Part shown: piece by piece, positions 44,663 to 53,530 of the stretch | How positions within the stretch are numbered: position 1 is the stretch's first letter | How the letters are laid out: every line of letters starts with the position of its first letter | Assembly: GCA_021774625.1 (NCBI GenBank) | Contig: JAJFIV010000027.1 | Location: forward strand, 336,566-400,565 | Direction: 5' to 3' | Origin: Alphaproteobacteria bacterium | GTDB taxonomy: Bacteria > Pseudomonadota > Alphaproteobacteria > Sphingomonadales > JAKSBY01 | DNA length: 64,000 bases | Made by a program: the position numbers and the translations under genes | The notes under the pieces: generated by a model | The model's input: only the letters and a program-made list of their open reading frames with translations | The model's database searches: none | Told to the model about the DNA's origin: nothing

Positions 44663-45844
44663 TCATTTCTGCGCGGCGCGTTTCAGGATTGACTCTAAAA
44701 CGGCTTCTTTTTCATCCAGTATTTTTATGACTTCCAGCCTGCCGGTTTCCCTGCTGCGCCGGGTCAGCGCCAGAGCAAATTCATTCTCGCCGGCCACCCA
44801 GTCGGCCTGAGCAGCGGCCAGGGGCGCGAGAGCCCGCATTCTTTCCTTTGCCGTTTCCAGCCGGTCCACCGTCCTGTTGCCCTTGGCGGCGCGGCGGGCC
44901 TTGCGCTCCGCCTTCACACAGCCCTTGATGCCGCCTTCGTGTGAGGCGATGAAGCTTTTGACATTGTCCGACGTCCGGCCTTCCCGCTTTACATAACACA
45001 GCGCCGTCGCATATTCGGTGATGCGGGTTTTGTCATAATCGGCGCCGAACACCAGTTTGATCACTGGCGTAAAAGGCGCCCGGACCTGCTGTTTGATCCC
45101 GGCACCCTTCAGGATCTCCTGATAGGCGTCGGGCTCGGCCGCGGCCGCATCAAAAAAAGCAAAGGCTTTGGCTAGAGCTTCGTAGAGCGCGTTGCGGGTT
45201 CTCGAATCCACATGGACCAGGTCGCCGGCCACCGTGCGGCATTCCGCCAGCAGATCATAAAGCGTGCCGGCCGTCTCCTCAATCGCGGGATCAGGCGGTT
45301 CAAGCGCCGGTTTTTTCGACACCGCCGGCGGGGCGGATGCTGTCTCAGCCGTTCTTTCTTTCCAGCTGATCGCACCGAGGATAAAATGGATGCTTTCATT
45401 ATCATCGCTCAGCGGCAGCAGGATGCCGCGATAGAGGATTTCGCGATCCCTGTCGGGCTGAAATTCCGCCTCGAACCCAATGGGGGCCTTGTTGGCAAGC
45501 ACCTCCATATAATGGGGAGCCAGGCGGCTTAACACGCAATTTGCCGGAACATCGGTCGCAACTCTGTCACGCAGGCTCTCGCCGCCACAGGTCTCGGTGA
45601 TGGCGGCGCCCACATAGCGCAGAACGGGTTCGCCATAGCCCTTCGGGAAATCGATTAAAAAACTGTTTTCGCGGAAACTGTCCAGGTCTTCGCTTTTCAG
45701 GTCGGCGACGGAGGGGAAATCGCGGCCATCCAGCAGCGATGCCCAGTAATCATACGCCCTGAGATGAAGGCGCCGTTCGCGAATATCCTGCGGGATATCA
45801 TCGTCCAGATGGAACGAACCGTCCTCTTTATCGTGATCGCTCAC
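44663..45844 (-). CDS. PAS_5-like domain protein with helical C-terminal region
   Basis: 393-residue cytosolic protein. The N-terminal part (about 15-165) is a PAS domain of the alphaproteobacterial PAS_5 type (YDYWASLLDGRDFPSVADLK, FLIDFPKGYGEPVLRYVGAA, ILLPLSDDNESIHFILGAIS). The rest (about 190-393) is low-similarity helical sequence with many Arg/Glu residues and no recognisable output domain. No kinase, GGDEF or HTH motif is seen, so it may sense a ligand and act through protein contacts. It is encoded between the glutamate dehydrogenase gene and tRNA-Gly. Confidence 0.72.
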   Translation of the reverse strand: MSDHDKEDGSFHLDDDIPQDIRERRLHLRAYDYWASLLDGRDFPSVADLKSEDLDSFRENSFLIDFPKGYGEPVLRYVGAAITETCGGESLRDRVATDVPANCVLSRLAPHYMEVLANKAPIGFEAEFQPDRDREILYRGILLPLSDDNESIHFILGAISWKERTAETASAPPAVSKKPALEPPDPAIEETAGTLYDLLAECRTVAGDLVHVDSRTRNALYEALAKAFAFFDAAAAEPDAYQEILKGAGIKQQVRAPFTPVIKLVFGADYDKTRITEYATALCYVKREGRTSDNVKSFIASHEGGIKGCVKAERKARRAAKGNRTVDRLETAKERMRALAPLAAAQADWVAGENEFALALTRRSRETGRLEVIKILDEKEAVLESILKRAAQK

Positions 45845-45923
45845 AGCTTTATCCGCATCATGGCTGTTGACAGGCCCAGACCCTAAAGGGTCAAACTTAA
45901 AGAGCCGTTAACCATTCTCAAAT

Positions 45924-45991
45924 GGCACAACTTTTTTGGCAATGCAAGGAGTTGTCTTTATCGGGACAACTATTCGGCACAATTTTTTTTG
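45924..45991. repeat. Pair of direct repeats and a small dyad upstream of the PAS gene
   Basis: GGCACAACTTTTTTGG (45924-45939) recurs as GGCACAATTTTTTTTG (45976-45991), 14 of 16 positions alike. Between them lies the dyad AGTTGTC-8 nt-GACAACT (45950-45971). The region separates the PAS gene start from the 3' end of tRNA-Gly; it could be an operator or part of transcription ends. Confidence 0.35.
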
Positions 45992-45996
45992 AAAAT

Positions 45997-46071
45997 TGGA
46001 GCGGGCGATGAGATTCGAACTCACGACCCCAACCTTGGCAAGGTTGTGCTCTACCCCTGAGCTACGCCCGC
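45997..46071 (-). tRNA. tRNA-Gly (anticodon GCC)
   Basis: 75-nt gene with acceptor GCGGGCG pairing with CGCCCGC, discriminator T, encoded CCA, anticodon stem CAACC/GGTTG and loop TTGCCAA (anticodon GCC, reading GGC/GGU). The T arm is GTGAG-TTCGAAT-CTCAT with one G-U pair. No decayed copy of this tRNA was seen elsewhere in the window. Confidence 0.96.
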
Positions 46072-46110
46072 ATCCTTGGGTACCGGCCACCGGCCGCATC
46101 TTGGGCGGCG

Positions 46111-46138
46111 ATAATACGGAAAGCGCGGGCCATTGCAA
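46111..46138 (-). promoter_or_regulatory. Candidate promoter of tRNA-Gly
   Basis: On the minus strand: TTGCAA (46133-46138), a 16-bp spacer, then TATTAT (46111-46116). Transcription would begin near 46104, about 33 nt before the mature tRNA. Both boxes are close to the sigma-70 consensus. Confidence 0.5.
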
Positions 46139-46246
46139 CAGGATTCTCCTAAAATATCCCGCTCAATTACGGAAAAAGCCACTGAGCTGCTGGACCTTTG
46201 GCGGGGAAATCCTTATGTGTACAAAAATTCACTTTCGAGGATTGCC

Positions 46247-47161
46247 ATGGAACCCCTGATCAACCCGCCGCCCGCCGCCGATCTTATCAAGGACGGCACC
46301 AGCGAAAGCTTTATGAACGATGTCATTGCCGCTTCGCAGTCGGTGCCGGTTCTGGTGGATTTCTGGGCGTCCTGGTGCGGCCCCTGCAAACAGCTGACCC
46401 CCCTTCTGGAGCGCCTTGTCACGGCGGCCAGAGGCGCGGTGAAGCTGGTAAAAATCGACGTCGATAAAAACCAGGCCATTTCCGCCCAGCTGCGCATCCA
46501 GTCCCTGCCCACCGTCATGGCCTTTGTTGACGGACGGCCCGTCGATGGGTTTACCGGGGCGCTGCCGGAAAGCGAACTGAAAGCCTTTATCGGCAAAATC
46601 CTTGCCGGCGGGCCGGAGAGCGGGCCATCTCCGGTTGAGCAGGCCATCGGATTTGGTCAGGAAGCGCTTGCCCAGGGTGAATTTATGCGCGCCGCCCAGG
46701 CCTTCGGACAGGCGGTTCAGGCCGAGCCGGAGAATATCGACGCCCTGACCGGGCTGGCCCGGACCCAGATGCAGATGGGGGATTCGGAAGCCGCCAAACG
46801 AACCCTTGCAATGGTCCCCGAAAACAAACGCGAAGAGGCTGCGGTGAAAAGCATCCGGTCGGCGCTGGAGCTGGCGGAGGAAATGGGTGAGAACGGGATA
46901 CAGGACATCAGCGCGCTGAAAGCCGCCCTTGAGGCCAATCAGGACGATCATCAGGTACGCTATGATCTGGCCCTGGCCTATCTTGCCGCCGATGACCGCG
47001 AAGCGTGCGCCGAAGCCTTGCTCCATATCATCCGCCGGCAGCGGGACTGGCAGGAAGGAGCGGCCAGGGAGCGGCTTTTGAAACTGTTTGAAGCTTATGG
47101 GCCGACGGATCCTTTCACCATTGCCGCAAGGCGCAAATTATCCGCGATCCTGTTCGCTTAA
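46247..47161 (+). CDS. ybbN: Thioredoxin-domain TPR protein, YbbN/CnoX-like
   Basis: 304-residue protein: N-terminal thioredoxin domain (about 18-120) with an intact [11 protein letters not shown] active site (C44, C47), then a TPR region (about 130-290, [20 protein letters not shown]). E. coli YbbN (CnoX) is a chaperedoxin that protects and delivers proteins to GroEL and lacks the CGPC cysteine pair, whereas this protein keeps it, as in Caulobacter CnoX. The ATG at 46247 is chosen because the frame upstream to 46133 overlaps the tRNA-Gly promoter and is unlike the family. Confidence 0.88.
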   Translation: MEPLINPPPAADLIKDGTSESFMNDVIAASQSVPVLVDFWASWCGPCKQLTPLLERLVTAARGAVKLVKIDVDKNQAISAQLRIQSLPTVMAFVDGRPVDGFTGALPESELKAFIGKILAGGPESGPSPVEQAIGFGQEALAQGEFMRAAQAFGQAVQAEPENIDALTGLARTQMQMGDSEAAKRTLAMVPENKREEAAVKSIRSALELAEEMGENGIQDISALKAALEANQDDHQVRYDLALAYLAADDREACAEALLHIIRRQRDWQEGAARERLLKLFEAYGPTDPFTIAARRKLSAILFA

Positions 47162-47175
47162 AGGAAGAAAGACCA

Positions 47176-47355
47176 ATGGCGGATATCGACCCGAAACTTC
47201 TGGAAATTCTGGTCTGCCCTTTAACCAAGGGGCCCCTGGAATATGACCGGAAGGCGCAAGAACTGATCAGCCGCAATGCGGGCCTTGCCTACCCGATAAG
47301 GGATGGCATCCCTGTCATGCTGACGGAAGAAGCGCGAAAGCTGGAAGACGGGTAA
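47176..47355 (+). CDS. Trm112-like small protein (UPF0434/YcaR family)
   Basis: 59-residue protein, [19 protein letters not shown] at the N-terminus and [18 protein letters not shown] near the C-terminus, the two signatures of the bacterial YcaR/Trm112-like family. Only one of the zinc cysteines of eukaryotic Trm112 is present (C14), so zinc binding is unlikely. It begins 14 bp after ybbN with GGAAG upstream. Its stop is directly adjacent to the stop of the convergent UbiH-like gene, with no spacer. Confidence 0.9.
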   Translation: MADIDPKLLEILVCPLTKGPLEYDRKAQELISRNAGLAYPIRDGIPVMLTEEARKLEDG

Positions 47356-48582
47356 TTATACGGGCCGTCCCGTCAACAGCTTCGGCAGCCTGCCGACGGT
47401 GCCGCGGGCATGCTGTATGAAGAATTTTTTCAGGGGCGGCAGCCGGTGAACCGCCGCAAGGCCGATATCGCGGGCGACCCGCACCGGCGTCAGGTCATTG
47501 GAAAAAAGCCGGTTGAGCCCGTCGGTGACGGCCGCCAGCAACAGATTATCCGTCCGCCGCCATTTTTCATAACGTTCGAGACAGGTTTTATCGCCGATAT
47601 CCAGACCAAGCCTTGCGGCATCGGCCAGAATTTCGATCAGCGCCGCACAATCCCGAAAGCCCATATTGAGGCCCTGCCCGGCAATGGGATGAATGCCGTG
47701 GGCGGCATCGCCGATCAGGGCAAGCCTCTGTCCCACATAATGTTCGGCGAAATGCAAACCCAGCGGGTGGCTGAATCGGGGCCCCGCAAGCGCGACATCG
47801 CCGAGAAAATTACCCATGCGTCGCTGCACTTCCCCTAGAAAAGCACGATCTGAAAGCGCCATAATATGCGGCGCCAGATCGGCATCCGCTGTCCATACCA
47901 GGGAAGAGCGGTTTTCAGACAGCGGCAGGATGGCAAAGGGGCCGGGCGGCAAAAAACGTTCATGGGCGATATCATGATGCGGCAGGGTATGAGAAACGGT
48001 GGCGACAATTCCGGTCTGGTCATAGCGCCATTGCGAGGTGCGGATCCCGGCAAGCCGGCGGACGAAGCTGCCCCGGCCATCGGCGCCGATCAGCAGCGGC
48101 GCCCGCAATGACAGACCGCTCGCCAGTTTTGCCGTCGCCGCATAAGGCGTCCGGTCCATGGATTCCAGTCTGTCGGGCGCGATCAGCTTGACCGTGCCGC
48201 ACTCTTCCAGACGTCGGAACAGACCTTTGCGGATATGACGGTTTTCGACCATAAATCCCAGCGGCTCATCACCAACTGCGGCATGATCGAAATGCAAAAA
48301 CAACTTTGAATCGCCATCGGACACCCGGATTTCACGAATCGGTTCGGCCTCGTCCGCCATATATTGCCAAACCCCGATGGCATCCAGCATCCGATAGGAC
48401 GCGTAGGCAATGGCGGAGGAACGGCCGTCAAAACCGCTATCCGTCGCCGCATCCGGGCTCAGCGCATCGACAACGGTGATCTCCAGGCCCTCCTGCCCGG
48501 CAAGGCCGCAGGCAAGCGTGAGACCGATCATGCCGCCGCCGATAATAATAATATCCGAAACCATATCCTGATTCTTTGCCAT
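47356..48582 (-). CDS. UbiH/UbiF/VisC/COQ6-family FAD-dependent hydroxylase
   Basis: 408-residue flavin monooxygenase that hydroxylates the ring of ubiquinone precursors at the inner membrane. The N-terminal FAD motif is IIIIGGGMIGLTLACGLAG, the middle DG motif is ALIGDAAHGIHPIAGQGLNM, and SFVRRLAGI/WRYDQTGIVATVSH are family blocks. Which position on the ring it acts on cannot be told from sequence. It is divergent from ftsK and abuts the Trm112-like gene. Confidence 0.91.
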   Translation of the reverse strand: MAKNQDMVSDIIIIGGGMIGLTLACGLAGQEGLEITVVDALSPDAATDSGFDGRSSAIAYASYRMLDAIGVWQYMADEAEPIREIRVSDGDSKLFLHFDHAAVGDEPLGFMVENRHIRKGLFRRLEECGTVKLIAPDRLESMDRTPYAATAKLASGLSLRAPLLIGADGRGSFVRRLAGIRTSQWRYDQTGIVATVSHTLPHHDIAHERFLPPGPFAILPLSENRSSLVWTADADLAPHIMALSDRAFLGEVQRRMGNFLGDVALAGPRFSHPLGLHFAEHYVGQRLALIGDAAHGIHPIAGQGLNMGFRDCAALIEILADAARLGLDIGDKTCLERYEKWRRTDNLLLAAVTDGLNRLFSNDLTPVRVARDIGLAAVHRLPPLKKFFIQHARGTVGRLPKLLTGRPV

Positions 48583-48746
48583 CGGGCGAAGTTAGACCGC
48601 CGCAGCGGGACTGTCCAGCGCAACCCTTTTACCGGGGTCAGGATCCTAAGGCCGAATGTTCTCCTTGTGTCTTTTTCCCATGGCCGGTAAATTTGCTTCG
48701 CACTCTGTTTTCATCCTGTCCGGAAAGGGCCGACACCATCGCAAGC

Positions 48747-51068
48747 GTGCGTAAAAAAAACCGCCACAAGCAAGCCGCCCCCCTCCTTCCTGAAGGGGTG
48801 AAACGCTTAACAAAGCGCTCTCTGACTGTTTTGCTGGGCCTTTCGCTCATGGCGTTCTTTGTTTTTCTGGCAATGGCGCTGATCAGCTTTGACGCCGCCG
48901 ACCCCACGTTCAACAATGCGACCGAGGCGGCCGCCGCCAACTGGCTGGGCCCTGCCGGCTCCTATCTGGCGGATATTTTCCTGCAGGCGCTTGGCCTGGC
49001 CGCTGTTTTTCTGATCCTGCCTTTCCTGACATGGGGCTGGCGGCTGGTTGCCGGCAAGGGCCTGCCCTATCTGCCGCTGCATCTTGCCGTGCTGCCGCTG
49101 GGCGCCGTTGCCTGGGCGGTTTTTGCCAGCCTGGTTCCAAAGAGCGCATCCTGGCCCATCGAAACCGGCTATGGCGGATTCCTCGGCGGCCGGATCGCCG
49201 CGCTGCTCAGCGATGGCTATCTGGCCATACTCAACAGCGCCCCTCCGGCCATGCTGTTCTATATCCTGTTTTTCACGTTGGGGGTTTTGGGTACATATTT
49301 CACCCTGGGCATATCGAGAACGGACTGGCTGGCGGCGGCGGGGTCTATCCGCAAAGCCCTCCTGCTGCCATTCCGGCGACAGGGGCAGGCTTCACCGGCA
49401 AAACCCGCCAGCCGACAAGCAACGGCGGCCGGCAGGCGGCGGGACCCGGTTCTGACGCCTGCCGGGAAAAAGCGCCGGGTGACCAATCCCTTCCGGGCAA
49501 AGCGCGGAGAGCGCGCCATCAAGGAAAGCCAGACAAGCCTTGATTTCGGCGATCGGGGCGCCTTCTCTCTGCCGACGCTCGATCTGCTGAGCAAAGCCAA
49601 GGGCCCGGCTCGCGCCGCCGCCATCAACGAGGAGGCGCTGGAACAGAATGCCCGGCTTCTGGAAAGTGTGCTGGACGACTTTGGCATCAAGGGCGATATT
49701 CTGAAGGTCCGGCCCGGACCGGTGGTTACGTTATATGAACTGGAGCCGGCGCCAGGCACAAAGTCGTCGCGAATCATCGGTCTGGCTGATGATATTGCCC
49801 GCTCCATGAGCGCCATTTCCGCCAGAGTCGCGGTTATTCCCGGACGCAACGTTATCGGCATCGAGCTTCCCAACCGCCATCGGGAAGTTGTCTATTTGCG
49901 CGAAATTCTGTCCTCCGCCGCCTTTGAAAATTCCCCGGCACCGCTGGCGCTGGCGCTCGGCAAGGATATCGGCGGCAGTCCGGTGATTGCCGATCTCGCG
50001 ACCATGCCGCATCTTCTGGTCGCCGGCACCACCGGATCCGGCAAATCAGTGGGGATCAATGCGATGATCCTGTCGCTACTGTACCGCCTGCCGCCCAATA
50101 AATGCAAACTGATCCTGGTCGACCCCAAAATGCTGGAACTGTCCGTCTATGAAGGCATTCCGCATTTGCTGACCCCGGTGGTAACTGAGCCTAAAAAGGC
50201 CGTTGTTGCGCTGAAATGGGCGGTCCGGGAAATGGAAGAGCGCTACCGGGCCATGTCAAAGCTCGGGGTGCGCAATATCAATGCCTATAATAAACAGGTG
50301 GAGGAAGCGCGCCTTGCCGGAAAATCCATCACCCGCAAGGTTCAGACCGGGTTTGACAAGGAAACCGGTCAGCCGGTTTATGAACAGCTGGATTTCGACC
50401 TTGCCCCGCTGCCACAGATTGTCATTGTCATTGACGAAATGGCCGATCTGATGCTGGTTGCGGGCAAGGATGTGGAGGCCATGGTGCAGCGGCTGTCCCA
50501 AATGGCGCGCGCCGCCGGACTTCATCTGATTACCGCAACCCAGCGTCCGTCGGTTGATGTCATTACCGGCACCATCAAGGCCAATTTCCCGACCCGGATC
50601 AGCTTTCAGGTCACTTCAAAAATCGACAGCCGCACAATCTTGGGAGAACAGGGGGCGGAACAGCTTCTCGGCCAGGGCGATATGCTTTACATGGCTGCGG
50701 GGGGGCGCATCACCCGGGTGCACGGGCCCTTTGTCAGCGATCAGGAAGTGGAAAAAGTGGTCGCCATGCTGAAACGGCAGGGTGCGCCGGATTATCTGGA
50801 GGACATCACAGAAGAGCCGGAAGACGGATTTGATTCCGCCTTTATTCCGGGGCCCAACAAGGACGATGGCGATCTTTACAATCAAGCGGTCGGGATTGTT
50901 CAGCGCGACCGCAAAGCCTCCACCAGCTATATTCAGCGGCGCCTGAAAATCGGTTACAACCGGGCGGCGTCGCTGATTGAGGAAATGGAGGCAAGCGGGG
51001 TCATCAGCGCCGCCAATCATGCCGGCAAGCGGGAGGTTCTGCTACCCGATCCTGACGAGCAATATTAA
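48747..51068 (+). CDS. ftsK: DNA translocase FtsK
   Basis: 773-residue translocase that pumps chromosomal DNA at the septum and helps resolve dimers. Four N-terminal membrane segments (about 25-190), a short linker, an alpha/beta motor with Walker A VAGTTGSGKSVGIN (around residue 430) and Walker B VIVIDEMADLMLVAG, and a C-terminal winged-helix gamma domain (SYIQRRLKIGYNRAASLIEE) that reads KOPS sequences. The start is uncertain: the frame is open from 48576, overlapping the divergent UbiH-like start. GTG 48747 gives a basic MRKKNRHKQ-like N-terminus and room for a weak promoter (TTGTGT-17-TAAATT, 48665-48693). Confidence 0.93.
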   Translation: MRKKNRHKQAAPLLPEGVKRLTKRSLTVLLGLSLMAFFVFLAMALISFDAADPTFNNATEAAAANWLGPAGSYLADIFLQALGLAAVFLILPFLTWGWRLVAGKGLPYLPLHLAVLPLGAVAWAVFASLVPKSASWPIETGYGGFLGGRIAALLSDGYLAILNSAPPAMLFYILFFTLGVLGTYFTLGISRTDWLAAAGSIRKALLLPFRRQGQASPAKPASRQATAAGRRRDPVLTPAGKKRRVTNPFRAKRGERAIKESQTSLDFGDRGAFSLPTLDLLSKAKGPARAAAINEEALEQNARLLESVLDDFGIKGDILKVRPGPVVTLYELEPAPGTKSSRIIGLADDIARSMSAISARVAVIPGRNVIGIELPNRHREVVYLREILSSAAFENSPAPLALALGKDIGGSPVIADLATMPHLLVAGTTGSGKSVGINAMILSLLYRLPPNKCKLILVDPKMLELSVYEGIPHLLTPVVTEPKKAVVALKWAVREMEERYRAMSKLGVRNINAYNKQVEEARLAGKSITRKVQTGFDKETGQPVYEQLDFDLAPLPQIVIVIDEMADLMLVAGKDVEAMVQRLSQMARAAGLHLITATQRPSVDVITGTIKANFPTRISFQVTSKIDSRTILGEQGAEQLLGQGDMLYMAAGGRITRVHGPFVSDQEVEKVVAMLKRQGAPDYLEDITEEPEDGFDSAFIPGPNKDDGDLYNQAVGIVQRDRKASTSYIQRRLKIGYNRAASLIEEMEASGVISAANHAGKREVLLPDPDEQY

Positions 51069-51188
51069 ATGACGGTAATCCCTTATAATAGCCTTAAACA
51101 AAGCTTAACGGCCGTTCATGCCGGGTTCATGTCGGATCTGCGACACTGGTTCTCCTATGAGGTTCAATATCGTCAGGGGATAAGAGAA

Positions 51189-51929
51189 ATGGACCGGCTT
51201 TTCAGGTCTCTGCGCATTGTTGGTTTTCTGTTGTTTTGGACTCTGGCCGGTCTGATTATGGGCGGCCTTTTGGCCCATACGGTTCTGGCCCAGGAAAGCG
51301 CCGCCGCCGATGATCTTGAAACCATTGAAGTCAATACGCCGGTTGATATCCACCAGAGACAATTGAACGATATCGAGGATTATCTGAATGGGATATCCTC
51401 GCTGCGCGCCCGTTTTATCCAGCAAAGCCCCGATGGCTCGCTGTCCCGCGGTGTCTTTCACCTGCAGCGGCCCGGCCGGGTGCGTTTCGAATATGAGGAT
51501 GATTCCCCGCTGCTGATTGTCAGTGACGGCGATATTCTGAGTTTTATCGACTATGATGTCGGCCAGGTCAGCCGCTGGCCGATCAAGGACACGCCATTGC
51601 ATCTGCTGGTCGACGACACGGTTTCGCTTGATGAAAACATCACCATGGTTGCCCTCGGCCCGGGGGAACTTGCCAACATGCTTTCGGTAACGGCGAAAGA
51701 TCCGGATAATCCCGAACAGGGGGCCATGACCCTTATATTTGCCTATGAACCGGTCGCCGGAACCGAGGATACGGCGCTCAATCTCCGCGCCTGGGAAGTG
51801 ATTGATGCGCAGGGCACGATCACCACGGTCACTCTGATCGAGCCTGAATTCAACCTGGCGCTCGAACGGTCACTCTGGGATTTTGAGGACCCCAGGGGGA
51901 AATCCTTCAACCGCCGCCGCCGCCGTTAA
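51189..51929 (+). CDS. lolA: Outer-membrane lipoprotein carrier protein LolA family
   Basis: 246-residue periplasmic chaperone carrying lipoproteins from the inner to the outer membrane. A signal segment (about 5-33, ending HTVLA) precedes the LolA core: ISSLRARFIQQSPDGSLSRG, FHLQRPGRVRFEYEDDSPLLIVSDG and WPIKDTPLHLLV. The ATG at 51189 with AGGGGA upstream is chosen; the frame is open from 51069 at the ftsK stop but that adds 40 residues before the signal. The order ftsK-lolA-xthA is conserved in the class. Confidence 0.9.
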   Translation: MDRLFRSLRIVGFLLFWTLAGLIMGGLLAHTVLAQESAAADDLETIEVNTPVDIHQRQLNDIEDYLNGISSLRARFIQQSPDGSLSRGVFHLQRPGRVRFEYEDDSPLLIVSDGDILSFIDYDVGQVSRWPIKDTPLHLLVDDTVSLDENITMVALGPGELANMLSVTAKDPDNPEQGAMTLIFAYEPVAGTEDTALNLRAWEVIDAQGTITTVTLIEPEFNLALERSLWDFEDPRGKSFNRRRRR

Positions 51930-51979
51930 AACCATCTTATTGTTGCGGGCCCCGCGCTGAACCGCTACAGCCATATTCA

Positions 51980-52546
51980 GTGGACGATCCTTTTGAAACA
52001 TATCCCGGCCTTGCCGCCGTTTCCCGCTTTACGCGCCTTGTTCCCAAAATGCCCTGGTTTCGCGCCATCGGCGACCCGCTGGATCAGGGCCTGCTGGACG
52101 ATGCCCGACAATATCTCGATTCCCTGGGCTTTCCCGAAGCGGAACCGGCGCTGATCCCCAACTGGGAGGACGCCGCCTTTGCCGCCGAGTCCGCCGACTG
52201 GAACAGCGCGGCCTGGGAGGCGGAAGAGCAGCTTCGCGCCCATCTGATCGATATGGTGCATGAAGAAATCGACGCCGTCACCGTCGAAGTGGCGCTGACC
52301 TATGTCAGCGGTATCGCATCCGATGCGGCCATGGGCGGCATCCGGGAAGCCGCGGACTTTCTGCAAATAGCGGACGAGGCTTTCGCGCAGGCCGCCGTGG
52401 GCGCCGCCGTTCAGGCCTGCCATCTGGCAGCATTGGTGCTTGCTGCCGGCGGCACGGCGGACCATCCTTTTTCGTTGAAATTTCAGCTTTTCGAATCCGG
52501 CCGCTGGCCCATCGGCATCGCCGGCAACAGCTTTAATATTTTCTGA
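51980..52546 (+). CDS. Conserved protein of unknown function
   Basis: 188-residue acidic, helix-rich soluble protein with no signal peptide or membrane segment. Repeated Ala/Glu-rich helices (LLDDARQYLDSLGF, EEQLRAHLIDMVHEEIDAVT, AAVGAAVQACHLAALVLAAG) and a central GGIREAADFLQ. I do not recognise a family. The start is GTG at 51980. It lies 50 bp after lolA and 7 bp before xthA in the same direction, so it is likely co-transcribed with them. Confidence 0.7.
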   Translation: MDDPFETYPGLAAVSRFTRLVPKMPWFRAIGDPLDQGLLDDARQYLDSLGFPEAEPALIPNWEDAAFAAESADWNSAAWEAEEQLRAHLIDMVHEEIDAVTVEVALTYVSGIASDAAMGGIREAADFLQIADEAFAQAAVGAAVQACHLAALVLAAGGTADHPFSLKFQLFESGRWPIGIAGNSFNIF

Positions 52547-52553
52547 GGTCTTT

Positions 52554-53357
52554 ATGAGCAAAATCCCGTCAACCGCGCGGCTTGTCACCTGGAATATCAA
52601 CTCGGTCCGTTTCCGGCTCGATCTGGTGGACCGGTTTATCCGGGGTTTTCAGCCGGACATCCTCTGCCTCCAGGAAACCAAGGCCCAGGACGATCAGTTT
52701 CCCCTCAAATGGTTTGAAGAACGGGGCTTTAAATACACCGCCCTGCATGGACAGAAAAGCTATCATGGGGTGGCCATTCTTTCAAAACTGCCTTTTTCCG
52801 GTCCTTCGATTGTTGATTGGTGTTCGATGGGGGATGCCCGGCATGTCCAGGTGACGCTGCCGGGCGGCGCGGTTTTGCATAATGTTTATGCCCCGGCAGG
52901 CGGCGATGAACCAAACCCCAAAACCAATCCCAAATTTGACCATAAGCTGCGATTCTTTGATGAAATGATCGCCTGGTCGGCAAAACTTCAAGCCCCCTCC
53001 ATCCTGGTCGGTGACCTCAATATTGCCCCGTACGAGAATGACGTGTGGTCCCACAAACAGCTTTTAAAAGTGGTCAGCCATACCCCGGTTGAAACCGAGC
53101 GCATGATGGCGCTGCTTGAAAGCCATGACTGGATTGACGTCATGCGCGATTTTGTGCCGAAGGAAGAGAAGCTTTTCACCTGGTGGTCTTACCGGGCGCG
53201 GGACTGGCTCGCCAGCAACAAGGGCCGCAGGCTTGACCATATCTGGCTCAGCCCTTCGCTTAAGGGAACGGTTCAATCGCTGCGTGTCGGACTGGATGCC
53301 CGGGGCTGGGAAAAGCCGTCGGACCATGCGCCGGTGATTGCGGATATCCTGCTGTAA
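52554..53357 (+). CDS. xthA: Exodeoxyribonuclease III (AP endonuclease)
   Basis: 267-residue ExoIII/APE1-type nuclease that cleaves at abasic sites during base-excision repair. Conserved blocks include TWNINSVRFRLDLV, DILCLQETKAQDD, YHGVAILSK, LVGDLNIAPYENDVW, GRRLDHIWLSPSLKG and the catalytic His in KPSDHAPVIADI. It ends the run ybbN to xthA. Confidence 0.96.
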   Translation: MSKIPSTARLVTWNINSVRFRLDLVDRFIRGFQPDILCLQETKAQDDQFPLKWFEERGFKYTALHGQKSYHGVAILSKLPFSGPSIVDWCSMGDARHVQVTLPGGAVLHNVYAPAGGDEPNPKTNPKFDHKLRFFDEMIAWSAKLQAPSILVGDLNIAPYENDVWSHKQLLKVVSHTPVETERMMALLESHDWIDVMRDFVPKEEKLFTWWSYRARDWLASNKGRRLDHIWLSPSLKGTVQSLRVGLDARGWEKPSDHAPVIADILL

Positions 53358-53365
53358 GAAGCTGC

Positions 53366-53389
53366 CGGGCTGGGCCCCCCCGTTTTTTT
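53366..53389 (+). terminator. Possible weak terminator after xthA
   Basis: CGGG (53366-53369) can pair with CCCG (53379-53382) just before seven Ts (53383-53389), 8 bp after the xthA stop. The stem is only 4 bp, so its strength is doubtful. Confidence 0.4.
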
Positions 53390-53402
53390 GAAAGAATCAC
53401 CA

Positions 53403-53500
53403 CCGTTCGTACTGAGTAGCCTGAAAGGCGTATCGAAGTACGGTGCCAATCTCCCTCCTTCGATACACCACCGCTTCGCGGTGGCACTCAGGATGAACGG
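53403..53500. repeat. Cloverleaf-like palindromic intergenic repeat
   Basis: A 98-bp imperfect palindrome. Outer arms CCGTTCGTACTGAGT (53403-53417) and ACTCAGGATGAACGG (53486-53500) pair with few mismatches; inner arms GTATCGAAG (53430-53438) and CTTCGATAC (53458-53466) are perfect complements. Each side carries a sub-hairpin: GCCT-GAA-AGGC (53419-53429) and CCACCGC-TTC-GCGGTGG (53468-53484). This outline resembles mobile palindromic elements that occur in many copies in alphaproteobacterial genomes. Only one copy is in this window. Confidence 0.72.
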
Positions 53501-53530
53501 GGATGCTCCCGTCAAAAATGAAAGGCTTCT

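Noticed and set aside
45950-45996. Terminator of tRNA-Gly
   Set aside because: The dyad and the poly-A/T run are in the wrong order for a leftward terminator (the transcript would contain an A run before the hairpin).
45997-46071. tRNA-Gly as a second integration site
   Set aside because: No direct repeat of its 3' end was found downstream between 44590 and 45990, and the neighbouring genes look native.
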